Source: Balaenoptera acutorostrata | Lineage: Eukaryota; Chordata; Mammalia; Artiodactyla; Balaenopteridae | NCBI RefSeq assembly: GCF_949987535.1 | Contig: NC_080077.1 | Coordinates: forward strand, 40,876,561 to 40,940,560 | Length of the DNA stretch: 64,000 nt | Direction of reading: 5' to 3' | Shown: piece by piece, positions 1 to 11,868 of the stretch | Position numbering within the stretch: position 1 is the first letter of the stretch | How the letters are laid out: every line of letters starts with the position of its first letter | Made by a program: the position numbers and the translations under genes | The notes under the pieces: generated by a model | The model's input: only the letters and a program-made list of their open reading frames with translations | What the model was told of the DNA's origin: nothing | Databases searched by the model: none

Positions 1-167
1 TCCATACTGTTCTCCATAGTAGCTGTATCAATTTACATTCCCACCAACAGTGCAAGAGGGTTCCCTTTTCTCCATACCCTCTCCAGCATTTATTGTTTGC
101 AGATTTTTTGATGATGGCCATTCTGAACAGTGTGAGGTGATACGTCATTGTGGTTTTGATTTGCAGC
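1..167 (-). mobile_element. L1 ORF2 3' region, forward arm of a 5'-inverted L1
   Basis: Read on the minus strand, this is the well-known end of L1 ORF2, from the 'tgcaaatcaaaacc' segment to the 'gagaacagtatgga' segment. It runs off the left edge of the window. It abuts at 167/168 an L1 segment of opposite orientation that lies just upstream in the L1 consensus, so the two parts form one rearranged insertion. Any open frame here is L1-derived and not a host gene. Confidence 0.88.
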
Positions 168-318
168 TCGTGCAGCTCAATATAAAAAAAAAACCCAATC
201 CAATCCAAAAATGGGTGGAAGACCTAAATAGACATTTCTCCAAAGAAGATATACAGATTGCCAACAAACACATGAAAAGATGTTCAACATCACTAATCAT
301 TAGAGGAATGCAAATCCC
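168..318 (+). mobile_element. L1 ORF2 segment, inverted arm of the same insertion
   Basis: This segment matches the L1 ORF2 stretch containing 'aaatagacatttctccaaag' and ends at 'atgcaaatc'. It is the L1 portion immediately upstream of that found at 1-167 but in the opposite orientation; both parts share about 9 bases ('tgcaaatc') at their L1 breakpoints. The homologous segment of a second L1 copy lies at about 62350-62510. Unique sequence begins at about 319. Confidence 0.85.
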
Positions 319-765
319 TGGACTATTTCTTGCCTTTGATTATTCTTATTGGGTTCCTCCAGTCACTCGCAACTCTCACACTGTACTGGTTTTCCTAATG
401 ACTAGCATAAACTTCTTCTGCACCCTTATAAAAAGGTTTCTTTTCTCTGTTGCAATTATATTAAAGAGAACTAACTGTTTTTTTAATAATATACATGTTC
501 GTATATTTTAAAATTACACATACTCATTCATTCATTTCCATATATTTCTAAATTACATATATTCATTCATGTACTAGTCCTTTCTCCAGTACAAATAACT
601 GCAATTTATATAAGTATTTCTGACGAAACAGATTTTCTCATAGTTGAATGTACCTATATTTGTTTTCTCTTTACCTCTCATTCGAGTTCTCTAAATCTCA
701 CTTAAGTTGTTAAACCCAAAACTGGGGTATAATAAATGTATAATAAAGGCCTTACCTACACTGAA
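319..765. other. Unassigned AT-rich DNA
   Basis: No gene or recognised repeat. It contains a loose duplication of an 'attcattcattcat' motif (about 525-575). The 153-codon frame starting at 50 runs into this stretch from the L1 but has no recognisable domain here. Confidence 0.5.
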
Positions 766-767
766 TA

Positions 768-855
768 CAGCCGCCCCTCAGTATCCACAGGGGGTTGGTT
801 CCAGGACTCCTGCAGATACCGAAACCCAAAATGGCTTTTGGATTTTCATAATATA
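768..855. mobile_element. Truncated Tigger-type DNA transposon end
   Basis: The sequence starts with CAG after a TA dinucleotide (766-767) and continues with 'ccctcagtatccacaggg' and 'ggttccagga', the terminal motif of mammalian Tigger (pogo-like) elements. No matching 3' terminus is visible, so it is a fragment. The subfamily is not assigned. Confidence 0.55.
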
Positions 856-1019
856 AAATTCCCTTCCTTCTGCCTTGAACATGTAATATGGATTATTATG
901 TCTTAATTACTTGTGCATCTATAAGCTGTCAGTTTGCCTTATATCCCCACCAACTCCTTTTATTAATGTTTCTATGTGTGATTGCTATATTGTGATATAG
1001 TTATCTATTTATAGTTTTT

Positions 1020-1165
1020 GTCCTCACCTCCACTTCCGCCTCCCATTAGATTGAGCTCCCACAAAGTGTGAAGTATATGTCGTGTTGATTTGGTATCTCT
1101 ATTCACAAGTACAATGCTTGGCAAGAGAAAATGCAGTTTAGATAATACAATAAATGGTTAACTGA
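1020..1165 (+). mobile_element. L2 3'-end fragment
   Basis: Diverged match to the L2 3' end: 'agattgagctcccacaaagt', then 'gtatctctattcacaagtac', then 'aatgcttggcaag', then 'acaataaatggtt'. These correspond in order to the L2 landmarks 'actgtaagctccttgagg', 'tctgtatccccagc', 'gtgcctggca' and 'caataaatgttt'. Confidence 0.55.
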
Positions 1166-1268
1166 TCTTGTTGGGCTAGGACCTTAGAATTTGACAGAAT
1201 TGCATCAGATCTAAAGTTGTTTGTGCAAAACAAACAAAACAAACAACAAAAAAGCACTTATAAAGCAA

Positions 1269-1391
1269 TTTTTTTTTTTTTTTTGCCACACCGCGTGGCA
1301 TGTGAGATCTTAGTTCCCCGACCAGGGATTGAACCCATGCCCCTGCAGTGAAAGTGTGGAGCCTTAACCACTGGACCGCCAGGGAAGTACC
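1269..1391 (-). mobile_element. Short CHR-type tRNA-derived SINE
   Basis: Poly(T) followed by 'cgtggcatgtgagatcttag', 'accagggattgaaccc' (B box on the minus strand) and 'ccactggaccgccagggaag' (5' head). Flanking 'aaagcaatt' and 'aaaacaatt' form an imperfect TSD. This is the short form that lacks the long 3' body. Confidence 0.88.
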
Positions 1392-1427
1392 AAAACAATT
1401 CTTCTAAAATAGCAGATATAGATAAAT

Positions 1428-1452
1428 AGGTAGGTAGATAGATAGATAGATA
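1428..1452. repeat. (TAGA)n/(TAGG)n microsatellite
   Basis: A short tetranucleotide run: aggtaggtagatagatagat and a few more bases. A candidate polymorphic marker, with no other function visible. Confidence 0.85.
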
Positions 1453-3480
1453 AATTATGATATAAATAGGGTATATTTTGAAAGGACATAAAAATCAAGA
1501 CACTAGATTTTGTTCCATCTACCATTAGGTTAGTCTAACTCATTAGTTCTTGAGAATTGTTTTCATCCTAAGATACTACCTATGTCTCCCTTTTATTTAC
1601 CTACAAGAAGAAAAACACAAATGTAATAAGTAGAAAAATTGAGAGTGAAGAGGGACAATAAAGAGAAAAAAAAGGAAATCAGGCTGATAATAAGGTTTAC
1701 AATTCCATTAAGTGTTGGAAAGTGTTTTCATGAGACACCACACATGTGAAAGGCATTTATAATTTTATTTGGGGAGACAGCTATGCAAACAAAAACTGTG
1801 AGCATGCCAAGTCTACAGTATTAGTAGACTAAAGCAATCTCGAACCAGGATTTTGCTTACACCGCCTAAAATATTCCTCTAGCCTTCTTAGCTTATTGAT
1901 AACTGTGCCTTGAAGAGTCAACTGCAAATATTCACCAGAGTCTTTTTTTCTTTGTCTTTCATAAAAGGAAAACAATTACTTTGTAGAGATACGTTGTGTT
2001 GTTGCAAACTCATATCATTTATTGTTTATTGCTTTGTTTTAAGTGATTGCAAATTAATAAATCTTTGTACTACAAGTTTAATCTATTCTGCTAAAATATA
2101 ATCTTACAATTTAGGTACCTCAAAAGGTGATTCTTTACAAGAGTGTTGACCATATTATTTCTCCAAATAGGGGAGCTTTTTGGAAATATTTAAATTGTGA
2201 TTTTACTTATAAAATGGAACATTTATTGCACAGTTTTCAAAAACACACATGTGTATGGTAAATTTTGCTTTTTTGTCCCTTTATTTTATCACAGATTAAA
2301 GGGCTTGGCAATTTCTAATAAATTCTGAGAGACTGACCTCTATTTTATGACAAGCTTGCAGAGAGCACCAAAAAGTTGATTGGACTTCTAAAACTTACTT
2401 ATTTGCATATGCTACAATCCCTTTAAATGGAAATATTTACTTTCCTAGACTGGGACTGAAGAGCACTGCTTTTTTTTTTTTTTTTTTTGGTAAGATGTTT
2501 AATCAGGTGGAGACAATCTAAATCAGATGTATGTTAAAGTACAAAATACACTAGGTGGCATTGGAAATAGACCATAGAAGCTGTCTGCTCATAAAATGGT
2601 TCTTATATACTCAGGGATGTTAAATCAACTTTAGAACAAAGACATGTAAAGTGATAGCTCTTTTGAGTTGAGGTTCTCTTTTATTAATTTCTAGATTTAT
2701 GTAGCGACTGTTGGATATAAATGTCCAATGAAGCTAACAATAAAATAATAACGTTTGAATAAAGAACTAATTCTTTGTAGACCCTTGGCACCTCACCGTA
2801 TCTCCCCAAACATACCTTTATGAAATCTCCCATTCATAAGCATCAGGGTGTTAACGGCAAGCCGTTAAAAACAATATTATGGGATTCAGGTTGGGCAGTG
2901 AAGAGAGGACTTTCAAAGATTAGGTGCTACTCTGACTCCAACGTTTTAGAAATACTTGCGAAAGATGAGATAAACATAGATATTCTTTAGGTTGGTTAGG
3001 TTTCAAGGGGCCACTGAATGTACTTTGATTTTTTTTTAACTTAGGAATGACAATGCAATAATAGTACCCTGTCCTAAAGAGTTTACTTCTCATCTCAGTC
3101 TGATGAATATGACCAACAGAGGGGGGGGTGGGGTAGGGAGAGAGGCATTAAATCACCTTAGAATGAATAATTTAAAGGTACTTTAGATATACTCCAGAAA
3201 TTTCATTTGAGGTCTTGCCCACTACAAGCCGTGCTTTATAAAATATTCCTTCATATCTGCCAAACCTTAGAATAACCCTTGTAGAAACCATAAATATGGT
3301 GCAGATAAACAGTGGCCGTCTTACATAATGAGGTGTCCTTGCCAAATGGGAGCAGAAGACAAGATGCTTGCCTCCCACTAAGCAACATATTCCAGGCCTC
3401 GCAAGCCTGAAATACCATCATTCAGGGAGCGGTTGGCTCCCGGCAGAAGCGAAGGTTCCCGCTGGGATACCGCAGGGGAG
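1453..3480. other. Unassigned non-coding DNA
   Basis: No gene is supported. Contents include a 19-bp T run near 2470-2488 that could be the tail of an old minus-strand retrocopy (no TSD found) and a G-rich run at 3121-3140. The short open frames at 1910-2101 and 3172-3378 have no recognisable domain. Confidence 0.5.
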
Positions 3481-3499
3481 AGCGTTGCAGCCCTTCACG

Positions 3500-3650
3500 G
3501 CAAAGGGATAGCCATCTATCTTGCTGCCTTGTGCTCATGTCATCTCTTAGCATGTGCTAGCACGAAGGGCAAGGAGTCTACCATCATTTCCGTGCTTATC
3601 GTAGTGCATCACATCTAACACTTGCTTGATAAGTGTTTGTTGAATTCCTT
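3500..3650 (+). mobile_element. Possible L2 3'-end remnant
   Basis: Ends in 'cttgataagtgtttgttgaa', which resembles the L2 terminus. The upstream part is GC-richer than its surroundings and only weakly alignable by eye. Confidence 0.3.
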
Positions 3651-3997
3651 TTTAATCTCCAGATGAGTTTACGAAGTTATCTTTTTTATGAACAGGATGG
3701 ACACGACATAGTGAAAGTTACGCAGAAATAGCACTTTCTTCTAGGAAGTGTCAGTCTGATTCATTTGATATATATCAACAAAGAACAAAGAGCAAGCAGT
3801 CAGACTGAAAGTTAAAAGTATTAATAACACTTTTTTGGGCTACTGAGAAGGATAAGTGTTGAAGTGGAGAGACAGCACAACGAGTTAGAGGAATTATCAG
3901 CCTCTGTTAAGCACACTTCTTGAAGGAGGTGAGAGTTCATAGGACAAAACTTTGTTACTAATGATGCCTCATTTCGCAGCTTCATTCTTCTTGAGGT

Positions 3998-4162
3998 GGA
4001 TAACCTTGGGTAAATTATGTAATCTCTTCATGCCTCAATTCTTTCTGAAAGTGAGATAAAATACCATCTATCTTTTGGGTTGTTAATAGATACTGAATTA
4101 ACTTTGTAAAGTGTTTAGAACAGTGCCTGACACTCATATGAAGCGCTATAGTATTTGTTAAA
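3998..4162 (+). mobile_element. MIR SINE
   Basis: Follows the MIR core in order: 'accttgggtaaattatgtaa', 'cctcaattctttctgaaagt', 'aaagtgtttagaacagtgcc', 'tgacactcatatgaagcgct' and a 3' end near 'gtatttgtt'. Highly diverged, as expected for a mammal-wide repeat. Confidence 0.75.
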
Positions 4163-5059
4163 TAACTAAGTAAAATACATAAAGCCCTAACCCCAGGAAT
4201 AAAGCAACAGTATATGATACCAGAAAAAGGTGGGGAATGGAGTTGACCCCACAAAAACACGCAGTCCTTAGGCCTTTTATAAAGTTTATTTTTTTCCTAA
4301 AAACTTAAGCTGTTTTGCATTGGCATTGACAGTATCCAAATTCTGTTTTAATAGTCATGTTCAGTGTGTTGCATTTTATATTACCCTTTTTCATCTACTT
4401 TTCAAAAGTAAGAATTATTAAGGAAGCCAACAACAGTTTTTCAGAAAACAAAATTAGAAGAAAAAACATAAGGAAAGAAAGTTGTCCGTAATCATGTTCC
4501 TCTTGGCCATCTTTTCTTCCTACTTAATTTAGCCCAAATTTCCAAGTAGCTCTCTGAGCCTTAGCCCTTAAGATCTAATGGCTGTAGCTATAGCTCTTCT
4601 GAAGAGTGAGAGGTGAGTGGCACTTGTATACTTTCTTATACTACTATATGTGTTGAACATCAATTATCAATGAGCTATTACTCCAGTAGTATATTTGCTA
4701 CTTAACAATTTAGAGAATGTGAGACCTGAGACATTTAAAGGCATCTAGGTAAACCTCAACTCGGGCTTTTGTATACACCATTGAGAAGGACTTCAGGATG
4801 CTGTTTCTGACATATACTTGACCCTTCTGTCACTAATCTTCTTTGAAACATTTGGTTTTCACTGCTGTGTTTTAGTTTCTATAGCTAAGCTTGAGAAGAA
4901 CAAACTCTATTTTTTATTATGGAGACCCAAAGAAATTAGGTGAGATATTCCAAGTTTGGTATTAGAGAAGACATACTGCATAAACCCAAGGGATTGTAAT
5001 TTTTAAATTTTTTAGATGATCTAGATGCTATCTACTTTAAGTGATGAAATTCAATATAT

Positions 5060-5330
5060 AAATTCAATCTGATAACTATTTATTGAGCACTTATTTGTTG
5101 TAAAGCACCACATTAAAAACAATGAGACTAAAGAGAGAGGAGTTGAATAAGTCCTCTGCCCTCAAAGAACTTGTAGTCTGATGGGGGAAGGCAACATACA
5201 AGCACCTGACTATAATACAAATTGAACAAGTGCTATAACAAAGGCACAGCTAATCGTCAAGAAGTACAAAGGTAGCAGTTACTCAATCAAGTTAAGAACA
5301 TATGGGAAAGCGTAAAGGAAGAAATATCAC
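5060..5330 (-). mobile_element. L2 3'-end fragment
   Basis: Reverse complement of the L2 3' end. Visible landmarks are 'tatttattgagcacttattt', 'ctgccctcaaagaacttgta', 'gtctgatgggggaaggcaac' and 'caagtgctataacaaaggca'. Confidence 0.7.
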
Positions 5331-5740
5331 TGGATCCAGCCTTGAAATATAAGATTGAAATTCCTATTTGTATTATTTCATATTATAATTCACATAGAAA
5401 TTGAAGGAGTGGTCAAGTACCCACTATAGGATTAAATATTTAAATGTGTACTTGGTTTTAGAGTAGATCAGCACGTTTCCTCCTATCAGCAGGTGCTATT
5501 AAGAGCAATCTGAATATATCAGCTCTCTTAGGGTTGGTATTTAGATCTACCATGTTGATTATTTTGATAGACATCTCTGTTGAAATGTTTTTCAGAGCTT
5601 TTCTATTTCTAGACTATATAAAGACATTATTAGCCTCCATCTTTCCAAATTAATGAAAATGTGAAAAATTATACCCTCTCTCACTGTAGTATTTTTTCTT
5701 TCTTCCAGTTTCAGTGCCATGTTTCTTCTATGAAATTGTT

Positions 5741-5770
5741 CAGGCTTTCATTTAAGTGAGTGAAAGCCTG
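5741..5770. other. Perfect 10-bp inverted repeat (hairpin)
   Basis: Arms caggctttca (5741-5750) and tgaaagcctg (5761-5770) are exact reverse complements around a 10-base spacer. It is not inside a recognised repeat. It could be a cruciform or simply chance; no terminator-like T run follows. Confidence 0.8.
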
Positions 5771-6061
5771 GTCTAGATGATGGATAGCTCAATCTCTTGT
5801 CATCTGTTGAAAGCTTGCCACTTGTTCTGGACATAGCTTTCCTGGGCAAAAGCAGATATGGTGTCTTAGGGGTTCTACCACTTCTTTCTACCCTCCTCTC
5901 TGTCATTCTGGGAGCCTCATTTTTGTATCCTTCTTACAGGGGGCCATTTTCTATTGTCATGTAAATTCCTCCTAAGAGGTGCGCCCCCTCCTTCCCATAG
6001 CTGTTTGTATTTTAGTTTGTGACTAGCACACACCAAAAGGCCTTCAAGAAATACTAAATGA

Positions 6062-6425
6062 GGGACTTCCTTGGTGGCACAGTGGTTAAGAATCCACCTG
6101 CCAATGCAGGAGACATGGGTTCGAGCCCTAGTCCAGGAAGATCCCACATGCCGCGGATCAACTAAGCCCGTGCACCACAACTACGGAGCCTGAGCTCTAG
6201 ATCCCGCAAGCCACAGCTACTGAGCCTGCATGCCACAACTACTGAAGCCCGCGCGCCTAGAGCCCGTGCTCCGCAACAAGAGAAGCCACCGCAACGAGGA
6301 GCCCGAGCACCGCAACGAAGAGTAGCCCCCGCTTGCCGCAACTAGAGAAAGCCCGCGTGGCAGCAGTGAAGACCCAACGCAGCCAAAAATAAATAATAAA
6401 TAAATTAAAAAAAAAAAAAAAAGAA
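6062..6425 (+). mobile_element. Full-length long-form CHR SINE
   Basis: Begins 'gggacttccttggtggcaca', has A- and B-box motifs ('gttcgagccc'), a long body of repeated 'caactactgaagcccg'-type modules, and an A-rich tail. It is flanked by a 15-bp TSD (agaaatactaaatga at 6047-6061, agaaacactaaatga at 6426-6440) with one mismatch. The antisense frames at 5917-6180 and 6257-6472 are shadows of it. Confidence 0.95.
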
Positions 6426-6440
6426 AGAAACACTAAATGA

Positions 6441-7150
6441 AATCTCTGATTTGGGGTCAGCATGGAAAACATTGATCAGCGAGTACTTCCTGGCATCATC
6501 CAATGAGCACCACCTACATTTGATGAGCCCAGGTATCAGTGGATGCAGTTATTACACTCCTGTGGGTTTTTCCCCTCCCTTTCTTTCTTGCAGCTTCTCT
6601 ATTCACCAGCACAGGGTATTAACGCAGTGTGATTTGCACCCACAGCCTGCGCCCCAGGCAAAGCAGCTGACTCTAGAGTCCACGGCACCTTCACTCTGCT
6701 TGCTGCCTGTGCAAAGTGGGTTTCCTCCCCAGGGCCTTCCTCCAGGGGAGATCCTACTCTGACTAGAGTCAGCATCTCTAAATGGAAAGACAGGAACACA
6801 AGCCTCAAAGTCTCATGTTGGCTAACAAAGAACAACAGTGAGAAACAAGTCTTATAAGCAGGACTATTTCTTGGTGGTTTCATAAATATTTTCCCACCTT
6901 CCTTTATCTACTTCTCTAAATAAGAACTAAAAAGGGCGCTTAAGACACCCTCTGAGAGAAGGCACATTGACACTGGGTGTGTAGCTGGGGAGGGAAAATC
7001 ATGATGTGACAGGTCATGTATTTCATAAGCCTATAGCAGGACCACAGTGGCTCAGGCCCGCTGGCTTCTGATATCCTTGTGGTTGTTAATTTAGGAAAAT
7101 ATTACAGATTACAAGGGAACACTCTCCTTGTCTTCTATAGTAACCTTAGC
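6441..7150. other. Unassigned non-coding DNA
   Basis: Open frames on both strands (6451-6762 plus, 6599-6883 minus) overlap each other. Neither shows a domain or splice context, so neither is called. Confidence 0.45.
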
Positions 7151-8300
7151 CATCTTTCTTCTGGAGACCAGAAATCCTTAAAAAATCATCGTTAAATAGT
7201 AACAAGGGAAATATTAACAGTGTCTGTGATTTGCCTAATGGATAATTTTACTCTCTGCAGTCCGGGTAAATGACAGTTATGTGAGATCTGGTATGTGTTG
7301 CTTTGAAAATACCTTATTCAGAAGGAAGCCAAGCAAAATGTTCAACTTTTTCGGACTCTAGGGGAAATGGAACTAACTGAAATGTAATTCATGTCCCATC
7401 CATGTATGGATTTGGTGGCTGCAGAGAAAGTGAGGGCAAGAGATGTGTATTTGGCCCAGACCACGTGGCCCTGTGCCCTTTGTGTGTCTGTGTTAGCAGA
7501 AATTTTCACAGCCATAAAAAATATCTCTGTGGCCAAACAGCTACAAACTGTCTGGTTTATTTAAGAAAAATCCATGACTTTGTAAGACAAAGTTTTTCTT
7601 AAACAAGAATGTGTATGAACCTCCCAAGACCATTTAATTTCCATGTTGCAAATTAACAGCAAAATGCCTAAAGGAAAAACCAACTGCTCAAATAAATCAA
7701 GTCAGAAAGTTGCCTCAGAAAGCAATCTTCCTAAAACAGGGTGCATTTTTTAGGATTGACAGCTTTCCTCAGGGAGATTTCAGCAGTGAAAGCCTGTAAT
7801 TCCTGAGCGGTGCTCCAAACAGATCAACTTTCCTTTTATTACTTTGTTTTGAATTTTTCTGAGGTGGCACTGAAAATATTTTGAACATCACTTTGTGCCC
7901 GTCAGGGTTTTATTCATCTTCTGGGTTAACCTGAGACAGTGCGGCTGAATTTATGCTGTGCATTACGCAGACTGAACCACCAACTGCCTGACGGCTCGCT
8001 TATTTCCATGTGGCAGCCAGATTGCCAACGTTCTTGATGATTCATTTGTGCTGGTTTGCAGGATCCAGGGAGAGAAGTGCCTGTAAAGACAGGGCAGGGA
8101 GCTGTTTCTTTAATCCCAGTTTTGTCAAAGCTCAACTGCAGCCTTAGAAAGGCCATTAGAGTTTCTCATCAGTTTCTTCATCAGCAAAATAGGAATCACC
8201 CTAATATTATGGTACTTAATTTTGTTTTCTTCTATGAAGTGCTTTGACGATAAGAGCTGCATTTATTTTGCTTAGCAATTTAAATTAACAGGGTCAGAAG
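7150..8300. other. Repeat-free block, candidate conserved non-coding element
   Basis: No interspersed repeat can be recognised across more than 1 kb, and scattered CpGs persist (for example about 7805 and 7985-8035). It contains TF-site-like strings such as 'ggattgacagctttcc' and 'ttactttgttttg'. The mix of moderate GC and absence of repeats is typical of conserved enhancers, but conservation cannot be seen from one sequence. Confidence 0.25.
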
Positions 8301-9246
8301 TGTGACACGTCCTGTGCTTGGTGACACTTCCTTCATTTTCTTGCTCCGCCTACTCCTTTGCTTACACATTCAAGTTCATTCCACCTCCTCATTGCTGACT
8401 ATCTCCAGTCGAATATACTTTTGGTATTTTAACTCAAGATTTTTATTATTGAAATAAACAAGATAGATTTTTAAAAATTTGTTCTAGTCGTCTGCCACTA
8501 GGTAGATTCTTATTTCAATCATTTGGGAGAGCTGGTTGCATCTTTGATAATTTCATCCAACTATTAGAAATCAAATAAGAAAGCTTAATAAGTAAACAAT
8601 TTTGAAAATCCAGGAATCAAAACAGCAAACCAAGCTTTTTCGATATTATTTAGAAGAGTCATTAGAATTCAGCTAACTCCTGAAACGATGTCTCATCGTT
8701 TTTTAGGGATTGAGATAATAATATGCCCAGGAAATAAAATTAAAAGTGCTTACTTTTATTCCCAAAGCTCATTTAAATTCTGCTTTAGACATAATTGTAT
8801 ATCGTTTATATTGAAATATGTATGTGCTATATTTAGCTCAAAAAAATTTTTTTTGAATGTGAGTAATGTGTGGAATATGTGAAATGAAAGTTGTATGTTT
8901 TATCCTTACATATTTTTGTTATGTTCATGAGTCAAAACAACGAATTTTAGCCATAAAATTCATTAGAAGAAAATATGAAAAAAATTATCATGAGTGGCCT
9001 CAAAGATGACTCTAACAGATGATCCAAAATAGAATTCAGAAGTGGGGTAGGAGAGTTTGATTTATATTAATTTTTTGGCCTGAGTCCTGCAATATTCTCA
9101 GAGCGCTGGCTGATATCATACTCATTTTTTACTGACTTAAAAACTTTTGCAATTATATTTTCTTCATTTTTTAGTAAAATGTATTTTGTTTACTAAAATT
9201 TAGAGCCTGATTGTTCTTTCAGTTATTGTAAGTGAATATCCCACTA
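8300..9246. other. Unassigned AT-rich DNA
   Basis: AT-rich sequence with no gene and no recognised repeat. The 64-codon frame at 8688-8882 has no features. Confidence 0.5.
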
Positions 9247-9662
9247 TGATGGTTAATTTTATATGTCATCTTGGCTAGGCTATGGTACCCAGATGCCTGG
9301 TCTAACGTCAGTCTAGATGTTGCTGTGTAAGTCCTTTTTTGATGTGATTAACATTTAAATCAGAAGACTTTAAGTAAAGTAGATTACTTTTCCTAAGATG
9401 GTGGTCCTCATCCAATCAGTTGAAGGCCTTAAGAGAAAAAGACTCAGGTCCCCGAGGAAAGAAGGAAGTGATGTTTTCAGACTGCCCTTGGATTCATGAC
9501 TGCCATATCAGCTCTCTCCTGGGTCCCTAGCCTGCCAGTTTGCCCTGCAGATTTCAGATTTGCCAGCCTACACAATGACATAAGCCAATTTCTTAAAATA
9601 AATCTCTCTCTTTATATATACAGCCTATTGCTTCTGTTTTTCTGGAGAACCCAGACTAATTC
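9247..9662 (+). mobile_element. Old mammalian interspersed repeat, family not assigned
   Basis: Begins 'atgatggttaattttatatg', continues 'catccaatcagttgaaggcc' and ends 'tctggagaacccagactaat'. These are the start, middle and end of a common mammalian repeat that I recognise but cannot name with certainty. It appears nearly full length. Confidence 0.6.
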
Positions 9663-10099
9663 CCCTACTTTTTTTTATCATTATTATTTTAGCTTGAATT
9701 TATTTCTTGGCCTTTACTTTATAAATTCCTCTATATACCTTCTTGCGTGATGCTGACTGAATCCACCAATTGTCAAGGAATGCAGACACAGGAGAATGAG
9801 GGAAGAGCAAAACAGAGTTGAGGAAATGAAGTGGAACTGTGCTCATGCCCTAGCTGTGTTTATACAAGGGCATTCCATGCACTGCCATCCAAAAAGGAAA
9901 GGAAAAAGTGAATTTGACATACTCAGGCAGTGAGGTCTGTGCGATTAAGAACAAAGTTGAACTGAATGCTGAGAAAAAAATATTGACACTCTTGGAATCA
10001 TGTTTCTTAATTTTGTTACTCATAGACTTTTTAAGGTTGCAATATGATCCTGAATCACAAATGTTATTTATTTCTTTATCAGACAAAGCCAAATGAATA

Positions 10100-10710
10100 T
10101 TGGGCTTCCTTGCAACAAGACTTATACACCAGCAGTCCCCCTCAGCTGGCAGTGTAACTCTGTCAGCTTGACATGGGCCAATTCCTGTTGCACTGACAAT
10201 GCTTCTCTCTGGATAATTGATGCCAAAATTGTCACACTAAGAAGTCTGTAAGTATCAGGATGCCAGAGGCTCACTGCTGACCTCAGTGAAAAACTGTCCA
10301 GAGAAACTGTTCCTACTGCATAAACATTCTTTTGTGGTTACTCTGGACAGCCACACTGAGAGACTTAATTTTACAGAAAGCCAAATGGGACTAGAGACGA
10401 ACTGGAGGCTAGAGATCAAAGATCTGAAAATTTACAGCTTTTACAATGCCTGGAGCTGTCCAGAGAATATTGAATGAGCATTGTGTTTTGACATTGCAAA
10501 AAGGCCCTCCATTACCCAGTTGATTTGTACCTCATGTAGCAGGTCAACTAAGGGTCAGCCATGCCTTCCAAATTGAGTAGCAAGGTTTGTCTAAGGGAAC
10601 ACCCTTACATACATACACACATTTGTGCAAGCGTTAATAAACCCGACTCTGCTTCTTGGTGTTAAGAAGAGTGTGGTATTTAGCTTCGGCTTCACAAAGG
10701 GTCAGTGATC
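10100..10710 (+). mobile_element. Weak LTR-like candidate
   Basis: 'gcgttaataaacccgactct' near 10632-10651 resembles the polyadenylation/R region of an LTR, after several hundred bases of non-AT-rich sequence. Neither TG/CA boundaries nor a TSD were found, and there is no clear TATA box. It could equally be unique sequence. Confidence 0.25.
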
Positions 10711-10919
10711 CTGCTTCCAAGCATCCTCAATGTTCATGTGGAAAACATATTTTGAATATGTAGGAAAAAGTATTTAATTCATGCTACCAAATTTTCACCC
10801 AGAGTTGCCATATGTGAGTCTCCAGGAGTCTCAAAATGAAGGACTTGGCCCTTTGAAGAATCCAGAATGAGAACATAATAAAGCCTACATCATTTTAAGA
10901 GGAGGAGATAGCAACTAGT

Positions 10920-11105
10920 ATATTTGAGCATTTATTACTTACCAGACACTTTTATATTATCTATTTATTCTCACAACTTTTTGTTGAGTTCCTGTTATCT
11001 GCATAACCCGTATCTGTGGGTGACCAATTTGAAGCCCAGAGAGTTTTAGTAATTTACCGACCCCATGTGGTATGCAAGTTGACAGAGTCAAGATGCTGCT
11101 CCTTT
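10920..11105 (-). mobile_element. MIR SINE
   Basis: Reverse-complement MIR: 'gagcatttattacttaccag', 'ttattctcacaactttttgt', 'gaagcccagagagttttagt' and 'gacagagtcaagatgctgct'. Strongly diverged. Confidence 0.6.
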
Positions 11106-11868
11106 CTATAAATTTGAAAAGAAAAAGAGGATGAAATATATATTTTTTGCATCCTGGACTTATTGATAAATGATTTACATATCATTTATATATTACATTA
11201 TGGCTTACAGTAGACAAAATATGTTGAATTCAATTGAATATCTTTTCTTCCAGCAAAAAGAGAATATGTTCTTACATATTGTGAATAAAATTGAAATGAG
11301 CATGACAGTGTTTGGTTTGGATAAAATATAACATATTTTTAAAAGAGTGCACATTTGTTCCAAATATTTTCTGAGAACTGTTGTACTGTTAACTGATGCA
11401 CATGATGACAGGAGCACCATTTGGAGGAAATGATTTATTAGCACACTGTAGTCATATGTATGTATGAACATTTCATCCAACAGATTCTGACCCACTGTCA
11501 ACAGCATGAGAGGTCTGAGCTGTTTCTCCAGAAATGGAGATGTGGTTGCCTTGAATCAAGTAAATTTTCACTCAGTTCTTTTGTGATCAATAGAAAATTT
11601 TTCAAATATTCTTGGATAGGATTAATTTTCTCTACCCAACACTATGCGTCACTATGAGGATTGCCACTTGTCTCATATCATAAACAATGTTCATAACAGT
11701 AATAATTATGATGATGATAACAGTAATAGTTACTTAGCAAGGATGATGTAGCTGATTAAATGGCAGAAGAGTAAATTCTAACTCAGCCTGTGACGCCAGA
11801 ACCTAGGTTCTTGACCACCAGTATACTACTCTTAAATTCATACCTTTTAAATTGAATATGGAAATTGC

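Noticed and set aside
2470..2488. T run as the tail of a minus-strand processed pseudogene
   Set aside because: No reversed polyadenylation signal, no coding similarity and no TSD could be found.
6062..6425. tRNA gene suggested by A- and B-box motifs
   Set aside because: The motifs belong to tRNA-derived SINEs with long unrelated bodies, A-rich tails and TSDs. No cloverleaf with an intact acceptor stem is present. The same applies to the other SINE copies.
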